NCBI GenBank assembly: GCA_036873755.1
Contig: JAVTVY010018855.1
Span: 1-64,000 of the forward strand
Reading direction: 5' to 3'
Length of the DNA stretch: 64,000 nt
Source of the DNA: Hanleya hanleyi
Lineage: Eukaryota; Mollusca; Polyplacophora; Lepidopleurida; Hanleyidae
Shown here: positions 11,101-26,100 of the stretch, piece by piece
Position numbering within the stretch: the stretch's first letter is position 1
Layout of the letters: every line of letters starts with the position of its first letter
Notes under the pieces: generated by a model
Told to the model about the DNA's origin: nothing
The model's input: the letters and a program-made list of their open reading frames with translations, nothing else
Databases searched by the model: none
Made by a program: the position numbers and the translations under genes

Positions 11101-14100
11101 TATATGCCTCAGATTCGATCTGAGACCATTAATGACCCCACGCCTAGGAGGGGGCCTCACCCGGCCTTTTGGACTCCCCAACTCAAAATCCTGGCTAAGC
11201 CTCTGGATAAGGCATAGGCTCACTGTACCGACACGGGACACATATGCAGTCTTGGACTACAGCCGAAATTGGCATGTACGTATTGTACATAAAAATTATA
11301 AGTACATCTATGTTTTATCGTTTACCACCGTTTTCCTGCCTATATATTTTTTTGGTCACTAGGTTCATCACTAATTGTTTCTTGCAACCAACTGTTTGTT
11401 TGCAACCAGGTCAATATCTAAATACCCTGAAGGGCTAGGATTATCAGTGCTTTGCACATCTAATTATTTTTTTAATATCAATTTCCATGTGATTTCACAA
11501 AATTCTATATGAAAGTAAAAACAATTCCTGACCCAAACTTCTTTTTAATCTCAAAATACTTGGAATAATGGGTTACAGAAAACACAAATTTTCTTGTTGC
11601 TGACGTTAGGACAACTTGAGTTTGATGGGCATTCTTACTTCCAGGTAGTGTTTTAAAGCGAACAGTGTAGGGTCCATCTGGTCAAGAATCAATTGGATTG
11701 CCAAATTTGTTATTTTTTCCAGTTATCTTAGTAATTTTGCATTCCTTTCGTTCGAACCACTGTTGATGTCATGTTTGAGGGTTTTTTTTTTCTGTGTATG
11801 TGACATTAGAGACTGCTGCTCGTTCTGTTGGCAGCTCGCAGATCCTGAACCACTGCATAATAAAAAGACGAACATAAAAACCGTAACAGCTGGTATGAGT
11901 AGATTAAGTGTGTATATGAATTTCACACTGCAATATGCTGAAATCTATTTTTGGCCTTCCCACTCGGACAACCTAATCTGGTGGTGAGATTTGCAAAATG
12001 TGTTAAAAATACACATGGAAGTAAATGCATTCCCTTAACACAGTAAATGCATTCCCTTAACAAATTTTGATGTTCTGATGCTACCATCGTTGGAGAACAT
12101 GACCATACAATGAAATTTTCATTGCAGCAGAGTGTATCGAAATGTAGAAATGCTGATGGAATCCGGACTGCTAAAGAGTGTTGCTTTCCAATATTGGGTG
12201 TTCGCTTCCTAACCCCCTTAGAATAATATCCCAGTATGAGATACCAGTTGGTGGGCAAGGGCAAACACACTCACACTGATCGTTTGAAAACTTCACAATA
12301 GAGTGGAACTTGTTTAATTACGGGATGGTCGCAAAGGAAAACCTGTACATACTGACTTCGCACAACTGGATTCAAGTTACTGTTTTCAAACAAAATTCTT
12401 TTGTCATACTTTATTTTCTGTATTTGGAGCAACTGCAGTGATTGTTTAAATGTTAAAATATCTAAAGAAAAAGCGTCATGAACTTGACACACAATAACTT
12501 TTACTCCTATCGCACTTAGTTTCAGCAACGAGCTGCTGGCAAGGGACATATTTAGTAAATGGACTGATCATGTTCCAACCAATAACCTTGATTCATTATT
12601 GATAAGCTTTCAGCTACATTTACATTTAATTATTTGGACGTTTTCATTTACCTTTTCGGAGGAAACACAATTTGTATCCTCTGAGGAATGCTCTGACTGA
12701 CGATGCTTGTTAATAATACTGCTTTCAGCTACCTCAATAAAACCTGTGTTAGGGTCGATATATATGTGAAATAGAAGATCGTTGAGAATGCAATATAATC
12801 TACAAGATGAACGGTGCTCACCTGATGTAAAACTGGCACCGCCGTGAGAGGCTGTCGGTTTCTCTTTCTCTAGAATTTGAGGCGAGCAAATGATTGTTGG
12901 CTTAAATACTCCAAATTTTCATTGTTTTGGCAAGACTGACTGAACAAAATGCTCCTCAACTCGACTTTAAAATCTGATCAAGTAAAGCATCCGACACTGA
13001 AATGCTACCAAACAATGTGGCAGGATAACAATGTGGCAGGATTACAACCATCAGTCTACTGTAGACTTCATTAATCTTGGATAAACCATTAAGGGGCCAT
13101 TCAAGTATTACGTACGCAAAAAAAAGATTTTTTTTACCCCCCTCCCCATGCGCAAAATTTGACCTAGAATACATAGGAAGAAATCCCGATTTTTTGACCC
13201 CTCCCCCCTCCGCTGTGTAGTAATACTTGAATGCCCCCCAAGTCTAGGAATGGATGGTGAAAGTGCAGTACATAAGAGTAATGTGGACTATTGAAGGGAC
13301 CTGCACAGAACTAAGGTTGAAAAGGCTAAAGTAATGCCATACACATTGCATTCAATTTTAAACTAGCTAAAAGTATCCTGGTTTTCATCTAGGTTGGCAA
13401 AGTTTAGCAGAATGCTATGTAGCTCCTATCTAAGGTCTAGATTAGAAATTGAATGAAACTAAAAATAGCAGTGTAATACATGTAGTACATACAGGATACA
13501 ATATATAGTCTAATCTTCAACCATGTCAACATATTTTAATTATGTTGTTCTCCTGGTCCAGAGGTAAAGCTTCATTTAGGATTGGTCTGCATTTCCAGAA
13601 GGAGGTTTTTAAAAAAAGGGAAATTAAACTGTCAAATCATTATTGAACAGACAGAATTCGTTATCGAATGCCAAGGAATAATATGACCAGCAAATATTAT
13701 TCAGGAACACCACCTAGTTCAGTTGACAGTAGTTCACCTACATGTTGGACATTAAATATTCGGACGAAGATGCTGTGAATGACCTTTGTTAAATTGAAAA
13801 GTACTATTTGTGGTTTTTCTCGGACACATTTCCTCAAATTCTCCAAGTACATAAAGAATAATTGTTGCTGAAAGATCTCTGCAAAACCTGTTTTATAATG
13901 CAGTCATATTAAAACTTTTAGTCTTGCTAACTGGAACGTAATGTGTGCAGTTCAATTTTTGTGGAAACAGCTGGACAGGCTTTTGGGCAGAGAGATGTCC
14001 TTTGCGAGTTGGCCTAGCCCAAAATTGGTTGCCCCAAGTCTGTCACCCCTTCAAATAAGCTCCCCTGGAGATCAGAAGAATGGACGTGGTGAACTGGGAT

Positions 14101-17100
14101 GGGATGCCTTTGTTACCTGGCTGTAATGATGATCGCCTCAAACCCCGCTGAGTGCAGAGTGGTCTTCTCCACAACCTGCTACAATAAACAACCGATGGGA
14201 GATGAATTTATATGCGGTCGATATGCATGCATGTTACAATTCGGTCGTGGGATATGAAAGAGGTGAAGCACTAATGATATGCGGTTTTGGAACTTTCAAA
14301 ATGTGAAGCAGAAGTGTGGTTATTTCGAAAGTTCATGTCGGATCCAAGATCACTGTAAAACTGTGTTAAAGACTCGATAGTATCAAATAAATTAATAGAC
14401 CTATGAATTTGGTAAAGAAAATTTATAATGAAACTGAAAAGCATGTTCCCAATAAATATAACTTCAATATTGTTGAGAATGTTGTATCTGACATGATCTT
14501 GATAACCGGATAAATTGCATGCACCATCAACAAATAGGATTCTGCTCCATCTGGGGAAAGGTTCATTTGAGGAAGTCTCACAAGGACTCGCCACCTGTTG
14601 TAGATTTGTGAAACTCTGAGGCAATCTGCCTGCAGTGAAATAAAATTCAATGGGTGACCGTGATATTGAATTTATTCAGCGTGAATATCCCTTGGCATAT
14701 GGTAAAACTATGAGAGGTTTTAGTTGGTCCATTTGCTCGGCAGGACAATAGGAAGCACAGTATGGAGATTACTGGGGCAAACAGATCAATAAAACTTGGA
14801 TGTCCACAGATTTGTTTCTTGTCAATTTTCTTAAATATTCAGGGTTGCTTCCTGCAAATTTCGAGAGAAAACTTAATGTGTTCATTAGATATTTATATAA
14901 CTGACAGTCTGTAAACTTATTCTTAATTTCCATAACTCCTCACCCTTCAATGTCCAAATTAATTGGATTTAATAAATCGTAGATACAAGCAACATGTGAC
15001 TTGTCTCTGACAAGGTCAAGACCATGAATTGAATTGAAATGTCGAGATTAATAAGATTTCTCGTGATATTCCATCTCTGGTTATTTTCTGGAAGCTGCCC
15101 TGAATTGCTGTAAATAAAGATTTATATATCTTGCCTTGTGTTTTTCTTGGTTACCATGTCTCATTGTATTTTTGAGCCCGAATCAGGGTGCATTGCTCAG
15201 AGGTGCACAATCCGATACTGGGAGAATGCCTTTCTCAACCTGGACCATTTCAGAAACTCGGATGATGTGATTTGTGACAAACCAGCTTTAACAATGGAAT
15301 TTTGTGCAAACCATTGATGGAATGCCGACCATTATTGTCAATTTAAGCATTGTTTTGTCTGAGCATTGCAATAGTTGGTATGGAAATAACCTACCACATT
15401 AATTTGATTTTCTGAAATGGTACATTGTTGTTGAAAGCCGACGGCATTACCCATTCTTCTATCGAAGACTGGTTTTATCTACATGAAATGTATTTCTACA
15501 ACAGATGCCATGATCATCTTCGTTTACATTGAAGGGAGTTCCAACTGCTGCTTGTCGCACTATCCAAAAACAGTCTTCAAATTAAAAGGACTGGACTTGG
15601 AATGAACTTCCAAGTTTGCCATATTGATGAAATCTGAACTTTTGTTGTGCACTTTTTCCAAGTCCAAATGGACAACAATGCTGAATATGGGCACCTTTTG
15701 AACTTGGAGATTTTGCTACTTTCCAATTGATTAATAATTGGGCATAAGAAAAAGGCATTTTCGACTGGTTTGGTCAACTTTAGTAATGAGATTCATTTGC
15801 TGCTGCTTGATGAAGATTAAAAGTTGTTGGTTGTGCTTGGCAATCCAGTCGATGGAAGGTTGACAGAGGGAACTGGTTCCTGAAGCATTCGACCAGTCCT
15901 CCAGTATTCCTATCGGCATTAGATTTTATACAGAAATAACCTGGGCTGTCCAGTATTTGAAACAGAAATTGTGTGACTGGTTTTCATCGCTAGTGATGAA
16001 GCTGGAGGGAAAAACAATAGAACTCTGTCATACCTGTGAAGTTTTAGACCTCCAGCAACATCTTAAATAGATATTCCAAGTGATCGATAGGTACAAGTTA
16101 TAACGATTCGCAGACTACCGGTACCAACAATCTGATGGACTCTGGCTGGGGTGCATTCAAGTATTATGTACGCTACAGTGGGAAATGGTTTGGGTGGGCT
16201 GGGCTGAGAGTATCTTATTTAGGCTTTTTTTACATGCTGGTACAGTCACAATACTTGAATGCCCCCCCATCAGTGGCATGTCTTTATCTCCACAGAGCTA
16301 TATATGCAATATAGCTGTGACAATAGATTACTAGACTACTTTTATTATTATGGTACTCCCTGAAGAGCTTTGCCCAATGGATCAGCAAAGTCGACTGGTA
16401 CAAAGCTTGGTCGACTCGCTAAGCTCGAACTCGTCAGAACTTTACCATCGTGCATCATGGAGCTGTTTATCTTTTCTCCGCTATTCAGAGGTACTGTCTT
16501 TTTAAAATCCAGCTTATACGACAGGTTTCATCCCTTCTGACTCTCAAAACGCCATTGCAGTTACTTGTGCAATGTCGCGGATGTCAATGTGCAAGTAATG
16601 GCAAGGTATTTGCTATTCCTCCGATTGCAACTAATTGAGAAGCTTTGCGTGTTCAGGATGATATGATTGGACGGGGAAATCTGACCAGACTTCGAGGAAA
16701 ACCCTCCTCTATCCTCTAAGGCCGAGAAATAATGAATAATATGACCGCTTATGAAGGTGTTGACTAGCCTGGAATGATAGGAGGATCACAACTTCCAATG
16801 TCAAATCGGTTTTGTTTAGGTCAATATTTTGCATATTTTCTTTCCTCTGGGAGATTTGCAGCTGCTGCAGCACTTGTTCTAGCTGAGAGGACACCCAAAT
16901 GGAAAAATTTATTGCTTTGTGAAATGATTTAAAATTTATCCAGTAAAATAGTTCAATAATTTTGTTCAGCTGTATGTCATTGAAATTTTGCAGATTGCTC
17001 ATTTGCAATTAAACTTTTACAAGCTTTGTATCCATACAAATTTGTGTAAAGGATATATGAAATTAAGAAAATCACTCATTGTCCACTTTATCATTGCAGT

Positions 17101-20100
17101 CAGTGAGAGCAGAAATATTTTCTTTTGAGAAACCTGGATATATTGTTTTGATCCATCATCTAATGTACATGTATGTGAAATTTCTTGTTACTCCAGTTCA
17201 CTCTTTCAGATGCAAGACCAATCTGGTGGCAGGCTAACACTGAGAAAGACTTCCAAGGAACAGATGAACACAGCACAGATGCAGGACCACATTTTAACCT
17301 ATAATTTTCTCGTTGTACAGGCCAAGTCGTCGGAGAAGCTTCCAGTGCTCTATCTTATAGATTCAGTGATTAAGAACCTTCCAGACTCGAAGTACATCCC
17401 CGCTTTCTCAGCCAACATTGTCTCTACCTTTTGTGGTGTGTTTGAAAAGGTTAGCATTTGTGTGCATTGATTTACATAATATTTTTGATAAGAAAAAACC
17501 CCCCCAAGTATTGTAATAAATAAATAACTATTGTTTAAGAAAAAGGAAGCATTTTCTCATATTTGATGGTCACAAAAAGAATTCAAGAAGCACTTTTTCA
17601 TATTTGATGGTCCCTAAAACATGGAAGATAAGTACATGTATGAATAATTCTATCCTTTCATCAAGATTCAAAGTTATGGTCAAATTCCTATCGATCTGAT
17701 CGATATTGCCCTTGAAATTTAGAAGCAATTAATGTTTGATTTATTTAACTTCCTGTTCCAATAAATCCTCCCGTTATTTCTGTTGATTGCACATTCTGAT
17801 GCAGGTCTCCAGTTATTAGTCCTACACTGTAGTTTGAATGGTGGGTAAAACTTGAAATGCCAGTATCACATTCTGTCTCATTTTTGTGAAAATTCTGTAT
17901 GACTATTGCATATTGAAGAAATAATACAAAGTTTGTATAAATTTGTTGATAATTGCTTGATTGCAATAGAATAATAAATTTAAAACTGATGTAGCTTTGT
18001 GAAGTTTTTTCTATGGAAAAATGTTTGTGCTAGCAGATTTATATTTTTGTGTATTGGTCGTATAACATGATTATATAAACAAACATTGGTTGACTTGCTG
18101 TCATGCTTTCGAGGGTGAATACTTCTGTGAATAGCCTTTCTCATTGTGCACCAAGTCCCTGTGAAGAAATCTTGACTACACCAGCAAATAAAGAAGTTGA
18201 TTTGAATGTTCTATAATGTCTCATGTTCTTTGCTTTAGGGTTCCAACAATTTTCTTATACTGATGAATACATTCTAGGGACTTGACTGAATTCATTCTCT
18301 GAAAGTATCAAATAGCGAAAAAAGCTGTTATGTGGTTACTTTGCCAAGTTTCTGATTATGATCGATTCCTGCCAGGTTCTGCCAAAATGGTCTCCACACC
18401 CCATACCTTTTTGATGCTAAATTGCTGAAAGAAAATATATTTGACATTTAATAGCAGTTTACTGTATTTGGGAATGGTCGACGTTTGGAGTAAAAAAAGA
18501 ATCCCTTCATTACCACACCTGTTTTTGGAAACTGAAGGCTGTGACCTGCTGACGCATAACAGTCTGATTTTGATTATTCATAGCGGGCGATCCTATAGAA
18601 TGTCCTAGGTATCATTTCCATTGTAATGCCAAGACATTTGCTGTGTTGTACCCAATTGCTATGCAACGTACGTCACAATCTAAACGTCTGACCGGACCAC
18701 CTAGTGTTTTTGATACTTCTAATCTGACTTGGACATCATGGATCGGAGGTTGTGGCTTCAATACATTTTTCACCACATCTATTTTATTGTTAAAAAATCA
18801 AATTTGATATTTTTCACAGAATAAAAGTTTTCTTGCAAAGTGTGCACTGGGTATGTGGTAGAACCTTTAATTCTGAACATGCACACTATTAAAGTTCCCT
18901 AGCGGTGAAATTTTTTTTCAGAGCAGTATTGTAGCTTAGTGGAGAATAAATCTTCACTGTAGCGACACCAAAACGTACACCGTCCCTGGTCTGTTCTGGT
19001 GGCGCTATGGTACTGTTACGGTCCAGATGTCGCCGCTATGGTACCATACCTCTGGTCAGAACAGGCAACTGGTTTTGAAATTTGTTGGGACCTTTGGGCA
19101 AAAATGTCGCTTACCTTTATGGTGTCTTTCTTTTCTCAAAGGTGAAATGCATAGGTTCTGTAGAAACGGTTTTAAATCAATGTAATATAACGCTCCAACT
19201 GTCCGGAATTTCCAAATATAGATTTGAATAACAAAACGGAGAACCATAATCCACTTGGGACTCCTTTCTCCCATCATTAGAGGGCTGTTCCATAAAAATG
19301 TACATGGGCGAGTGGGTCAGAAGGGACCTTCTATGACATGTCATGTCCTGTCCGGCCACCCTGGGCCCCACTCGTGAGATTCCAGGGCCTAGGCGGTCGC
19401 TGGACACTCCCCTGTTGGTCTGGCAAGATTCTCTTATTTTAGCTTTGTGTAAATCAATCATATTGGTACGCGTATTGGTTTCTGAAGTTCCATGGCGTAA
19501 AGGTCGTCGTTTTGTATGTATTAAATATAACTAGAACGTCTGGCATGATGTGTGATTTTTTTCAACATCGATGTGCGCTTATAAATGGGAAAGAAACGTG
19601 TAAATATAACCATAAATCTGCATACATTATGGTCAGATTTATATCCGGGAAAACACTTAGAACGCATCTCCGGCGATCTAGAACCCCGGAGCTTCCGGGG
19701 CCTAGGCGGCCCCTGGACCATCGCCTGTTGGGCTGTGATAGTTGACCCTCCCCGTGAACTTTCGCAAGATCCACCCGTGAAAACATTCGCACCCCCCCTT
19801 TTGAAATCCTAGTGACGCCCCTGTACAAGCAGCATCGACCTGTTTAGTTTGGTCACCGGGTCAAAGTATGCCACTGTGCTTAATGAAAATATACACCACC
19901 TTAATTTCATGATCGACATGAATAAATTGTTCTCCTCTTGCTCACATTTGAGGCTCTCGGGGGGATAAACCTGAAACCCATTGATACTGTTTGCTACTGG
20001 AAACAGTGGTGTGTGTAGGGAAAATAACCTGGAATATTTAGACCGGAAATCGAACCAGAAATTGCTATGTCTGCCTATTTTTGGAGAGATCTGTCTTGCT

Positions 20101-23100
20101 AACCATTATGCTAGCTAGAGTATCCAAGCATCAGAAGAAAGTTGTTTTCTTTTGTTGGGTTATTGCGATATGGCTCCAGCACAGCTTGTGATTGGTTATC
20201 CATATCACACTGGCTTGTGAATGTAGATGTGGCTTATGATGGATCCTATTTATCTGTACATGCAGTACCAGAGCTTGCGATATTAAAATATATAAGCTGT
20301 GATGGTCAAGATCAGTGAATTTGTGTTGGGTATTCTAACCTTCTGTGTTATGTGTGTCGTGTGCAAATACATGTTGCAAATAGGGTAAACTTTCACATAG
20401 CAACGGGTTTTGCAAGAATACAAAATACTGCCTCGTGAAACAGCTCATCACGGTTGAGGGAGAGTGCGTTTACCTCCCCCCCGCAATAACACCGTAACAT
20501 TCTTTCCGTGATACATTGAATGAGTGCAAAGGCACTCGATATCTGAACCATTCCATTTCCAGCCCTAAACTGCCCGCTAGTCTGTATGGGAAAAAATATA
20601 TAACATAACTTCGTTCTTCTTAGCCCTCCGCCCACAAATGCAGACAAACGCGAGCCTGCTCGTGTTGGAAATGTCACTGTCTGGGTACCGTATCCATGGC
20701 AAGCATGTGACATGTAGGTCAACTTCTATACACGCTGGGGAACACCACCTCCAGCTCATTAGTTGGAGAAAAAAAATCAATAAAATATTTTATTTCTCTG
20801 CACTGAAAGAATCAGTAGTTTTGCACGATATATTTTTATGGCAAGCCAGGCAACACTGCTTGTATTTGCGGCGGGGGTAAAATGTACCAGCCGCACTCCG
20901 AGAGAATCAGTTTTGCGCATTTGTTGATTATTTCTACATTCAAATATATCTCCTGGTTAGAATTGGATTCAAAACCTTCGTATCGGCATTTGTTGTGTAA
21001 TAATTTACCGCTGGGACGTCTTTCATCCCTCGTCAAAACCCCTCGATCGCAGCAACCGAGGGGTTTTGACGAGGGATGAAAGACGTCCCAGCGGTAAATT
21101 ATTACACAACAAATATCTCTGTCGGTTGTGAACCCTTAAATCTAAAGTGCTTTTCAATAGGTTTCTTCAGCATTGCGAATTGTATCTGTATAGCAGTTTG
21201 TGCTAGATAATTAGAGTGGCTGTCAAAGATGACGCATAAGTGATTATGGTCTGTTTCATCGAAATCTTCAGCCAAAATATGGCGCTGTACTAACTGTTAG
21301 GATCTGCAATTTTGGAGCATGTGGTGGTGGCAAAGAGATAGCTTTCTCACAATAACCAAAGACCCTAGATATATCGAGCAAGACTTGTCCGGACTGCGGG
21401 AACTTGCAAAGGAGCATTGGCATCCGGTGTTCCCAGGCTTGACAAATGTAGTAGGATGTTGGAAATATCTTGTTCAAGAGTCGTTTTGCTGGACTGGGTC
21501 AAAGAATCGTCTTGTTTTCTGACCAGTTGACTAAACCTGAGGAAGCCCAGCAAACCACATGAACCATTTAAATCTTAGAGTTTTGATTTTGCTGACCATG
21601 TCATTGGCATATGGATTGCTTAATTTCACAAGAGGTTTGATCACATGACTAGCCATATTTGATTGATGTACATGATCTCATGAGGAAGCTTTACTTGGAC
21701 CACTAATCTAGGTGGACGAGAAGACTCGACAGTCAATGTTCAAGCTTAGACAAACTTGGAGCGAGATATTTCCTGCTAGAAAATTGTACATGATTGATGT
21801 ACGTGTGAACCAGATAGACCCAGCCTGGCCAATCACGGCGCCTTCCCAAGGACCTGGCAGCATTCACATCAACCCCAAGTTCATCAAACAGGTAAATTCC
21901 TCTCTGCTGAAACCACATCTATTTAAGGGTACTGAGCCCTCCTGCAGGAACTTTTACACACCCGTCTAGAATTTGTCTTTATGCAGATAAAAGTATGCCT
22001 TAAAGCTATGGTTGAAAGCGCATTGCTTAAGACTTCCAAATATATAACCGTGTTCACTGTAAACCTGTAGCTTGAAGCTATTTGAATTTTAAAAAATAAA
22101 TAAAAAACAGAGCTTTCTTTTCTAAATGGCTATTTTCAAAACTGTATTCAACTTATCGTAACTTACATCAGCATTTCCTGTAGAATACAACAGGAAATCC
22201 GTGTCTCAGTTTTGTAAATTTTGGTCTAGTTCTTATTCTATTGACATTTAATTCAACTTCGAATTCAAAATTGTGAGTTTCTCAATTTTGTAAAGAAATA
22301 TTCCTTTAAATGTCAATAGAATTTGAACTAAGCCAAAATTGATAAAACTGACACCCAAATTTCGTGTTTTCTTCTCCAGGAATTGATGTAAGTTACGGTA
22401 AGTTAAATACTTTTTATACGCCCGCCAAAAGGCTGACGTATTATGTGATGGCGGTTTCCGTCCGTCGTGTCCGGTCTATATCTGGGACAGTTTTCTATCT
22501 ACAGTTCTAATTTTTGGTGTGTGGATACCCTATGGCGAGACGATGTGTCGCGTACTAAAATGAAGGTCAAGGTCAGAGGTCAAAGGTCACTGGCCTAAAA
22601 AACAGGAAATCACTTAAGTGTTCGTGTCCGGTCTATATCTGTGAACGTTTTCTATCCACAGTTGCAATTCTTTGTGAGTGGATATGCCAGGTGGAGACGA
22701 TGTGTCGCATACCAAAATTGAGGTCGAGGTCAGAGGTCAAAGGTCACTGTTGCCTAAAATCAGGAAATCATTGATCGTTAACAGTTTTCTATCTACAGTT
22801 CTAATTTTGGTGAGTGGATGCCCTAGGGGGAACGATGTGTTGCATACCAAATGTAGGTCGAGCTCAGAGGTCAAATTTTGGGTCAGTTTGACCGAAAAAT
22901 CAGGAAATCATTAAAAATTTCTACTTTTTTGTGAGTGGATTCAATAGGGAGAAATGAAGTGTCGTCAAGGTCGAAGTTCAAAGGTTACTGTCCCCAAAAT
23001 CAGGAAATCATTAAAAATAACATTTCTTTGTGTCAGTAGATGCATTAGGGGGACACGATGTGTCACATATCAAAATGTAGGTCAAGGTCAAAGGTCAAGG

Positions 23101-26100
23101 TCACTGTCACCCAAAAATCATGAAATTGTTAATAATCATGATTTTTGAGTCCATCGAGAAATTACGGGTAGCTGTTTTGTCATGTACCAAAATTTAGGTC
23201 AATAGTCAAGGTCACTGTGACCCCAGAATCAAGCTCAAAGGTCAGTGTGACCTAAAAAATCAGGAAATCATGTACCAAAATTTAGATCGAGGTCAATAGT
23301 TAAGGTCACTGTGACCCCAGAATCGAGGTCAAAGCTCAGTGTGACCTAAAAAATCAGGAAATCATTAAAATTACAAATTTTTTGTGAGTGGATTCAATAG
23401 GTGGAAATGAAGTGTCGCATACCAAAAATTATCTCAAGGTCAAAGGTCACTGTGACCCCAAAATCGTGATATTGTTAAAACTTACGATTTTTTTGTGTCC
23501 ATTGAGAAATTACAGGGAGACAGTTTATCATGTACCAAAATGTAGGTCAAGGTCGAACGTCAATGTCACTGACCCCCAAAACCATGAAATTCATAAAAAT
23601 CATGATTTTTTTGTGCATAAGACGATGCGTCGTGTACCAAAATTTAGGTCATAGGTCAAGGTCACCGTGACCCCAAAATCAGGAAGTCATTAAGTCACAT
23701 TTTCATTTGCCTGTCGAAGACGAGGTCATTTAATGCGGTGTTGCGCTCTGTCCATTCACCCATTAACATTTGTTTTCCATGCGATATCTCTAGTTTCAAG
23801 GTATGGATTGGTACCAAACTTTGAGTATACCTTACTCGCATGGCAAAGAGGAGCCATACATCAATTTGTCAAAGGTCAAGGTCATAGTCCCCCAAAACTG
23901 AATCAAGTTTAGCTGACTGTGTTAGGTTGGAATATTCAGAGTTCTCCCCCCTACATGTATATGGTATTTGTCCTGTGGAGTTGTCTCCCGTGTTTGAAAC
24001 GGCTACATTTAGTAAACTGTTGTGAAATAAAAACCATACATTTACTAATTTAATGGGGAGAGGGTCCTTTATGAACTTCATACCTGTTTATTAACTCAAG
24101 AACAAAGGTTTACTTCATCACTTTCTTGTTCCTTCATTAAAAATGATCTCGTCTGAAAGAAATCCATTGCAGGAAAACTAGTATTTTCTTGTATTTGACT
24201 AGTGTCGATTTCAGTGTGGGATATGTGAGTTCTCAGCTCTTGCTCCAAGGTCAACTACATGTAGTTACCAAGTGTTACGCTCATTTTAGTTTATCATTCA
24301 ATATAAGATGTGATATGTTATATTCTCAGAAGCACAAAATTGTAGACCTTTCTCTGGATTTCTAGCAACCAATTGGAATCAAGGCTGTTAAACAAACTTG
24401 AAATTTGGACCAATGTAATTCCAGATATACGGGCGTATATTGAAGCCCCTTGGGCTCTTGTTGAAAATAGCATTCAAAAATTAAAATTAAATTTTAAATT
24501 ATATTTAAATTTGAATATTTCCACGACCTACAGGTTAACAGTGAACAAAAGTATATATTTGGAATCCTTAAGAAAAGTGCCTTCAACAAATATGTACATT
24601 ACCATAGCTATGAGGCATACTTTCAGCTTGGAAAAGATTCTAGAGGGTGTGCAAAAGGGCTCTGTATCCTTTAAGGGATGCAGACATGGTTGTAATTAGG
24701 CCTAGCTGTGCTATAAAACTACTGGTCTAGAAGTGGAAATGGGAAGATAGATGGCTAAAAGCTGTAGTCTTTGACTAGTTCATTTCCGACTGTAGCTTTC
24801 TCCCGTCTTCAGTAATGCTTAGTAAGCCGTGAAAACCTCTGGCTAGTTCTTGAATCTCATAATTATGGGTAAAACTCAATCAGTCCTTGCTCCATTCCGT
24901 CAGTTTTGTTCATCCTAAACAGGCAGTCTGGTGTAAGAAGCAGAAAAGTACCCTTCTGCCTCTAGTTAACATTCTGTTGTGAGTCCATCTTTCCATGTAA
25001 CTAGTCTCAAGACGGGAGAACAATAGTCTGTCTGGGTACAACCAGGTTCAGGTACAACATTGGAGTTTTTTCTTTCTCCATAGTATGTCTAATGACCTGC
25101 ATGGACAATAAAAAGTTGCATGAAAATCGACTCGTTGACAACGGTGTATGGGAATAGCGCGTTTTCGACAGAACAAACAAGTGTGACTGCTATGCACTTT
25201 TCCAATCCAAAAAAAGATGGTGGAACTTGGATCTGCAGACGATGGTAATGAGCTGACCATCTTGGGGATTGGTTACAACTGTCCAGAGTAGAAAATTTCT
25301 CTTCTGACTCCAGCGAAACAACTGTTGGTGGAAACGCATCCAAAGTTTTACACGGAATCCTTATAAACTGGTGGAGATGGGGAATCTCCCTTTTAAACAG
25401 ATTTTCCTTGAAATTTTAAAACAAATTGGTACTATTATACGCATGAAAAAAGAGGACAGGGTCATCAGATCGATGTATGCTGTCATTGCCCATCAACATG
25501 GAGACCCCTGGTCTCGGATAAACGCTGAACTGATAGGAAAATGGAAAATAGCCACAAAATGGAGGGGTTTTATTTATGGAAATGAACATTGTTTTGAATA
25601 CCGGTAACTGATAAATGGAATTTATTTTCTTTCCAATGCACACAAACCTCGGTTGTTTTTACGTATTCCCATTTTTATTGTAACTAAAATGAGATGATTG
25701 TGACAACAAATTTAGCCATTTTGAAATGAATGTTGATTCACTTCATAGAACTCCGAAGATGTTGTGGAAGTGGAACAGATGGAGAAAGAAGATGAAGAGG
25801 CTAAAATGAGACAGCAGCTAATTGCCAAACAACAGGAGCTGCTGAAACTACAGCAAGAAAGATTAGAACTGGAGCTAGCAGAGACGAGGGCTAAGTTGGA
25901 ACGACAAAAACAAGCTGCTGCAACCAAAACCATTTGGGTATGCGCCTGTCGCGGAGTCTTATTTCATTAAATTTTTAAGGCAGTAACTTCACAAAATTTG
26001 CTTTCAATCTCTCTGGTTAGCCATACATGATTGATCAATAAAGACTGACAATTGTCGATCTTTTGCCATCCAGACCTGACCATGGTTTGTTTGGTGCCAT

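Larger units (their letters stand above)
5112..17320 (+). other. PCF11 intron 1 (12.2 kb)
   Basis: The longest intron. Apart from the mobile elements listed separately, it holds scattered copies of a degenerate 'GGTCACCAGGTCAAA' motif block (near 6130, 8255, 9750 and 11,350) and homopolymer runs (G run at 5426-5435). Several AATAAA hexamers occur, the first at 5760 and 6332. No further gene is seen. Confidence 0.7.

Noticed and set aside
24373..24699. 108-codon ORF at the 3' end of family-2 copy 1
   Set aside because: Crosses the element boundary and is not conserved in copy 2.
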